Assembly: GCA_003514765.1 (NCBI GenBank)
Contig: DOOY01000324.1
Span: forward strand, 1 to 17,249
DNA length: 17,249 bases
Source: Nitrosomonas sp.
GTDB taxonomy: Bacteria; Pseudomonadota; Gammaproteobacteria; Burkholderiales; Nitrosomonadaceae
Direction: 5' to 3'
The translations under genes were made by a program, and so were the position numbers. Under the pieces are notes generated by a model. That model did not search any database. It was not told the DNA's origin and was given only the letters and a program-made list of their open reading frames with translations. Below are positions 15,945 to 17,249 of the stretch, piece after piece (positions within the stretch are counted from its first letter, which is position 1; the number at the start of each line of letters is the position of its first letter).

Positions 15945-17075
15945 TTATTCTCCCGGTTGCAGCGTTAAAGTGACAACCAGTTCTTGTTTGTTTCTTAGAA
16001 TCGTAACCTCTATGGTGTCGCCCACGCGATACTCGTCGATACGCGTGAGCAGTATCTCTACCGAGTTTACCGGTTTGTTGTCAATGGCGACTATAATGTC
16101 TTTAGGTATAATTTCACCATCCGGCGAAATAACTGCGCCTTTCAATCCGGCTGCATCGGCGGCTGAACCACGGCTGACACCCAGGATAACTACGCCGTCC
16201 ACATCCAGCATGCCAGTCAGCCGGTCGTTAAATTTGCCGTCCACGGTGATACCTAACGCCGGACGAATATATTTGCCTCGGCTGATAAGTTGCGGCACAA
16301 CGCGGTTGACGGTATCGACAGGCACTGCAAATCCAATACCGGCACTCACACCGCTGGGACTGTAAATGGCGGTGTTTATGCCAATCAGGCGTCCCGCCGA
16401 ATCAAGCAATGGACCGCCAGAGTTGCCGGGATTAATGGCAGCATCCGTTTGTATCAGATTATCAATGGTGCGACCGCCTTCGCCCGGTAAAGAGCGGTCT
16501 AACGCTGACACAATGCCGGTTGTTAACGTCCAATCCAGACCGAAGGGATTGCCGATGGCAAAAACTTTTTGTCCGACTTTAAGATCACGGCTGGTTCCGA
16601 GGGGAACGGGCACAGGTCGCTGAAAGCCAATGCCGATTCTTAGCACCGCAATATCATGTGCAGCGCTTGCGCCCACCAAAGCGGCCTTGTAATCGCGGCC
16701 ATCCGCCAAGCGAACTTTTGCTTCGCTGGCGCCCCTGATAACATGAAAATTGGTGATGATATGGCCATTATCATCCCAAATGAAACCAGAGCCGGTGCCG
16801 CTCGGAACAGAAAAAATATTGCGCGTCCAAGCATCCATGACACGCTGCCGTGTGGTGATGAATACAACTGAATCGCGTGAATTTTCAAATAATGTAATCG
16901 TACTTTGCTCGTCTTCCGCCAGATTACCGCGTGGTTCAACGATGCGTGGTTCGGCGTGTTCACGCTTATTACCTGGCGTAAAAAAATCAGATGAGCTGCG
17001 TATAAACATGATGAGCAGCATGACTGCTAATGTTAGCCAGATTAAACGGGATACAAATCGACCGTTACCGGACAT
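15945..17075 (-). CDS. Membrane-anchored DegS/HtrA-like serine protease with one PDZ domain
   Basis: A periplasm-facing serine protease held by an uncleaved N-terminal anchor (about 10-26). The 376 residues contain a trypsin-like domain (about 58-265) with the intact triad His111 (ITNFHVIRG), Asp141 (AHDIAVLRI) and Ser219 (GNSGGPL), the HtrA phrase SGTGSGFIWDDNGHI, and LIQTDAAINPGN before the serine. One PDZ domain follows (about 275-373, with GSAADAAGLKGA and VGDTIEVTI). A single PDZ plus an anchor is the DegS layout. DegS triggers RseA cleavage in the sigma-E response, but no rse gene is near, so that role is inference. The ATG has AAGGAG at 9-base spacing. The symporter gene follows 137 bp downstream. 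Confidence 0.94.
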   Translation of the reverse strand: MSGNGRFVSRLIWLTLAVMLLIMFIRSSSDFFTPGNKREHAEPRIVEPRGNLAEDEQSTITLFENSRDSVVFITTRQRVMDAWTRNIFSVPSGTGSGFIWDDNGHIITNFHVIRGASEAKVRLADGRDYKAALVGASAAHDIAVLRIGIGFQRPVPVPLGTSRDLKVGQKVFAIGNPFGLDWTLTTGIVSALDRSLPGEGGRTIDNLIQTDAAINPGNSGGPLLDSAGRLIGINTAIYSPSGVSAGIGFAVPVDTVNRVVPQLISRGKYIRPALGITVDGKFNDRLTGMLDVDGVVILGVSRGSAADAAGLKGAVISPDGEIIPKDIIVAIDNKPVNSVEILLTRIDEYRVGDTIEVTILRNKQELVVTLTLQPGE

Positions 17076-17110
17076 ATGGGTTTGCTCCTTATAGAGAATC
17101 CAGGTACTTT

Positions 17111-17138
17111 ATTATATTAATTTGTGATTAGACTAGAA
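17111..17138 (-). promoter_or_regulatory. Possible promoter of the DegS-like gene
   Basis: On the minus strand TTCTAG (17133-17138) and TATAAT (17111-17116) are 16 bp apart. The -10 box is perfect and the -35 box is weak. It lies across the stop codon of the upstream gene, 35 bp before the protease start. Confidence 0.3.
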
Positions 17139-17249
17139 TGGCCCAGTGATTTCAAAAGTTATGCCGTCTTCCGGTTTTCCTGAAATGCCGCGTTGAGAGC
17201 TAAAGTATAAACGCGAACCGTCCGGACTAAAAGCCGGACCGGTTATTTC
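17133..17249 (-). CDS. C-terminal end of a PhoX/DUF839-like protein (partial)
   Basis: Only the last 38 residues are in the window; the gene continues beyond the right edge. They read EITGPAFSPDGSRLYFSSQR, then a short linker, then GITFEITGPF and a TAG stop. This beta-propeller blade with PAFSPDGxRLYFSSQRG followed by a terminal EITGPF is the usual C-terminus of DUF839 proteins, the family of secreted, calcium- and iron-dependent PhoX alkaline phosphatases. The reading frame has no stop up to the edge. The assignment rests on a short segment, so another WD40-like or PD40-type propeller is possible. Confidence 0.65.
   Translation of the reverse strand, partial: EITGPAFSPDGSRLYFSSQRGISGKPEDGITFEITGPF

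Overview
The window most resembles the chromosome of a betaproteobacterium of the Nitrosomonas type, AT-leaning for that class. The grounds are the ftsK-lolA-rarA-serS order on one strand, RdgC, a tonB-exbB-exbD cluster, and the general character of the proteins. The genus is an inference from protein style and gene order, not from a marker gene. No rRNA, tRNA, CRISPR array, insertion sequence or phage gene was seen.

Left end (1-1966, + strand): a bufferin-type metallophore operon whose first gene is cut by the window edge. It encodes a secreted precursor peptide with three EGKCG motifs (BufA/HvfA type), a DUF692 multinuclear non-heme iron oxidase (BufB) and its DUF2063 partner (BufC). Related systems modify the motif cysteines so that the peptide binds copper. 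This is the most distinctive system in the window.

2089-4329: a DUF2007/zinc-ribbon protein on the minus strand, rdgC on the plus strand, and, convergent with rdgC, an unrecognised Ala-rich helical protein lying just downstream of serS.

4363-10094 (minus strand): a housekeeping block read as ftsK, lolA, rarA, serS. It covers chromosome segregation, lipoprotein transport, replication-fork maintenance and seryl-tRNA charging. lolA and rarA overlap by 17 bp.

10255-11951 (minus strand): a membrane protein with a degenerate GGDEF domain (signature reads DHDRF), then a small RDD-family membrane protein. About 620 bp without a convincing gene follow.

12382-14476 (+ strand): tonB-exbB-exbD, the energy-transducing complex for outer-membrane metal and siderophore uptake. 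It is preceded by a good sigma70-like promoter with a Fur-box-like palindrome on its -35 region, so iron repression is likely.

14503-17249 (minus strand): a dicarboxylate/amino-acid:cation symporter, a membrane-anchored DegS/HtrA-like protease with one PDZ domain, and the C-terminal end of a PhoX/DUF839-like protein cut by the right edge.

Taken together, the window joins core functions to two metal-related modules, a probable copper-buffering peptide operon and an iron-regulated Ton system. Several starts differ from the longest open frame: exbB, exbD, rarA and the helical protein are better started at internal ATGs with ribosome binding sites, and the DUF2007 gene probably starts at GTG.
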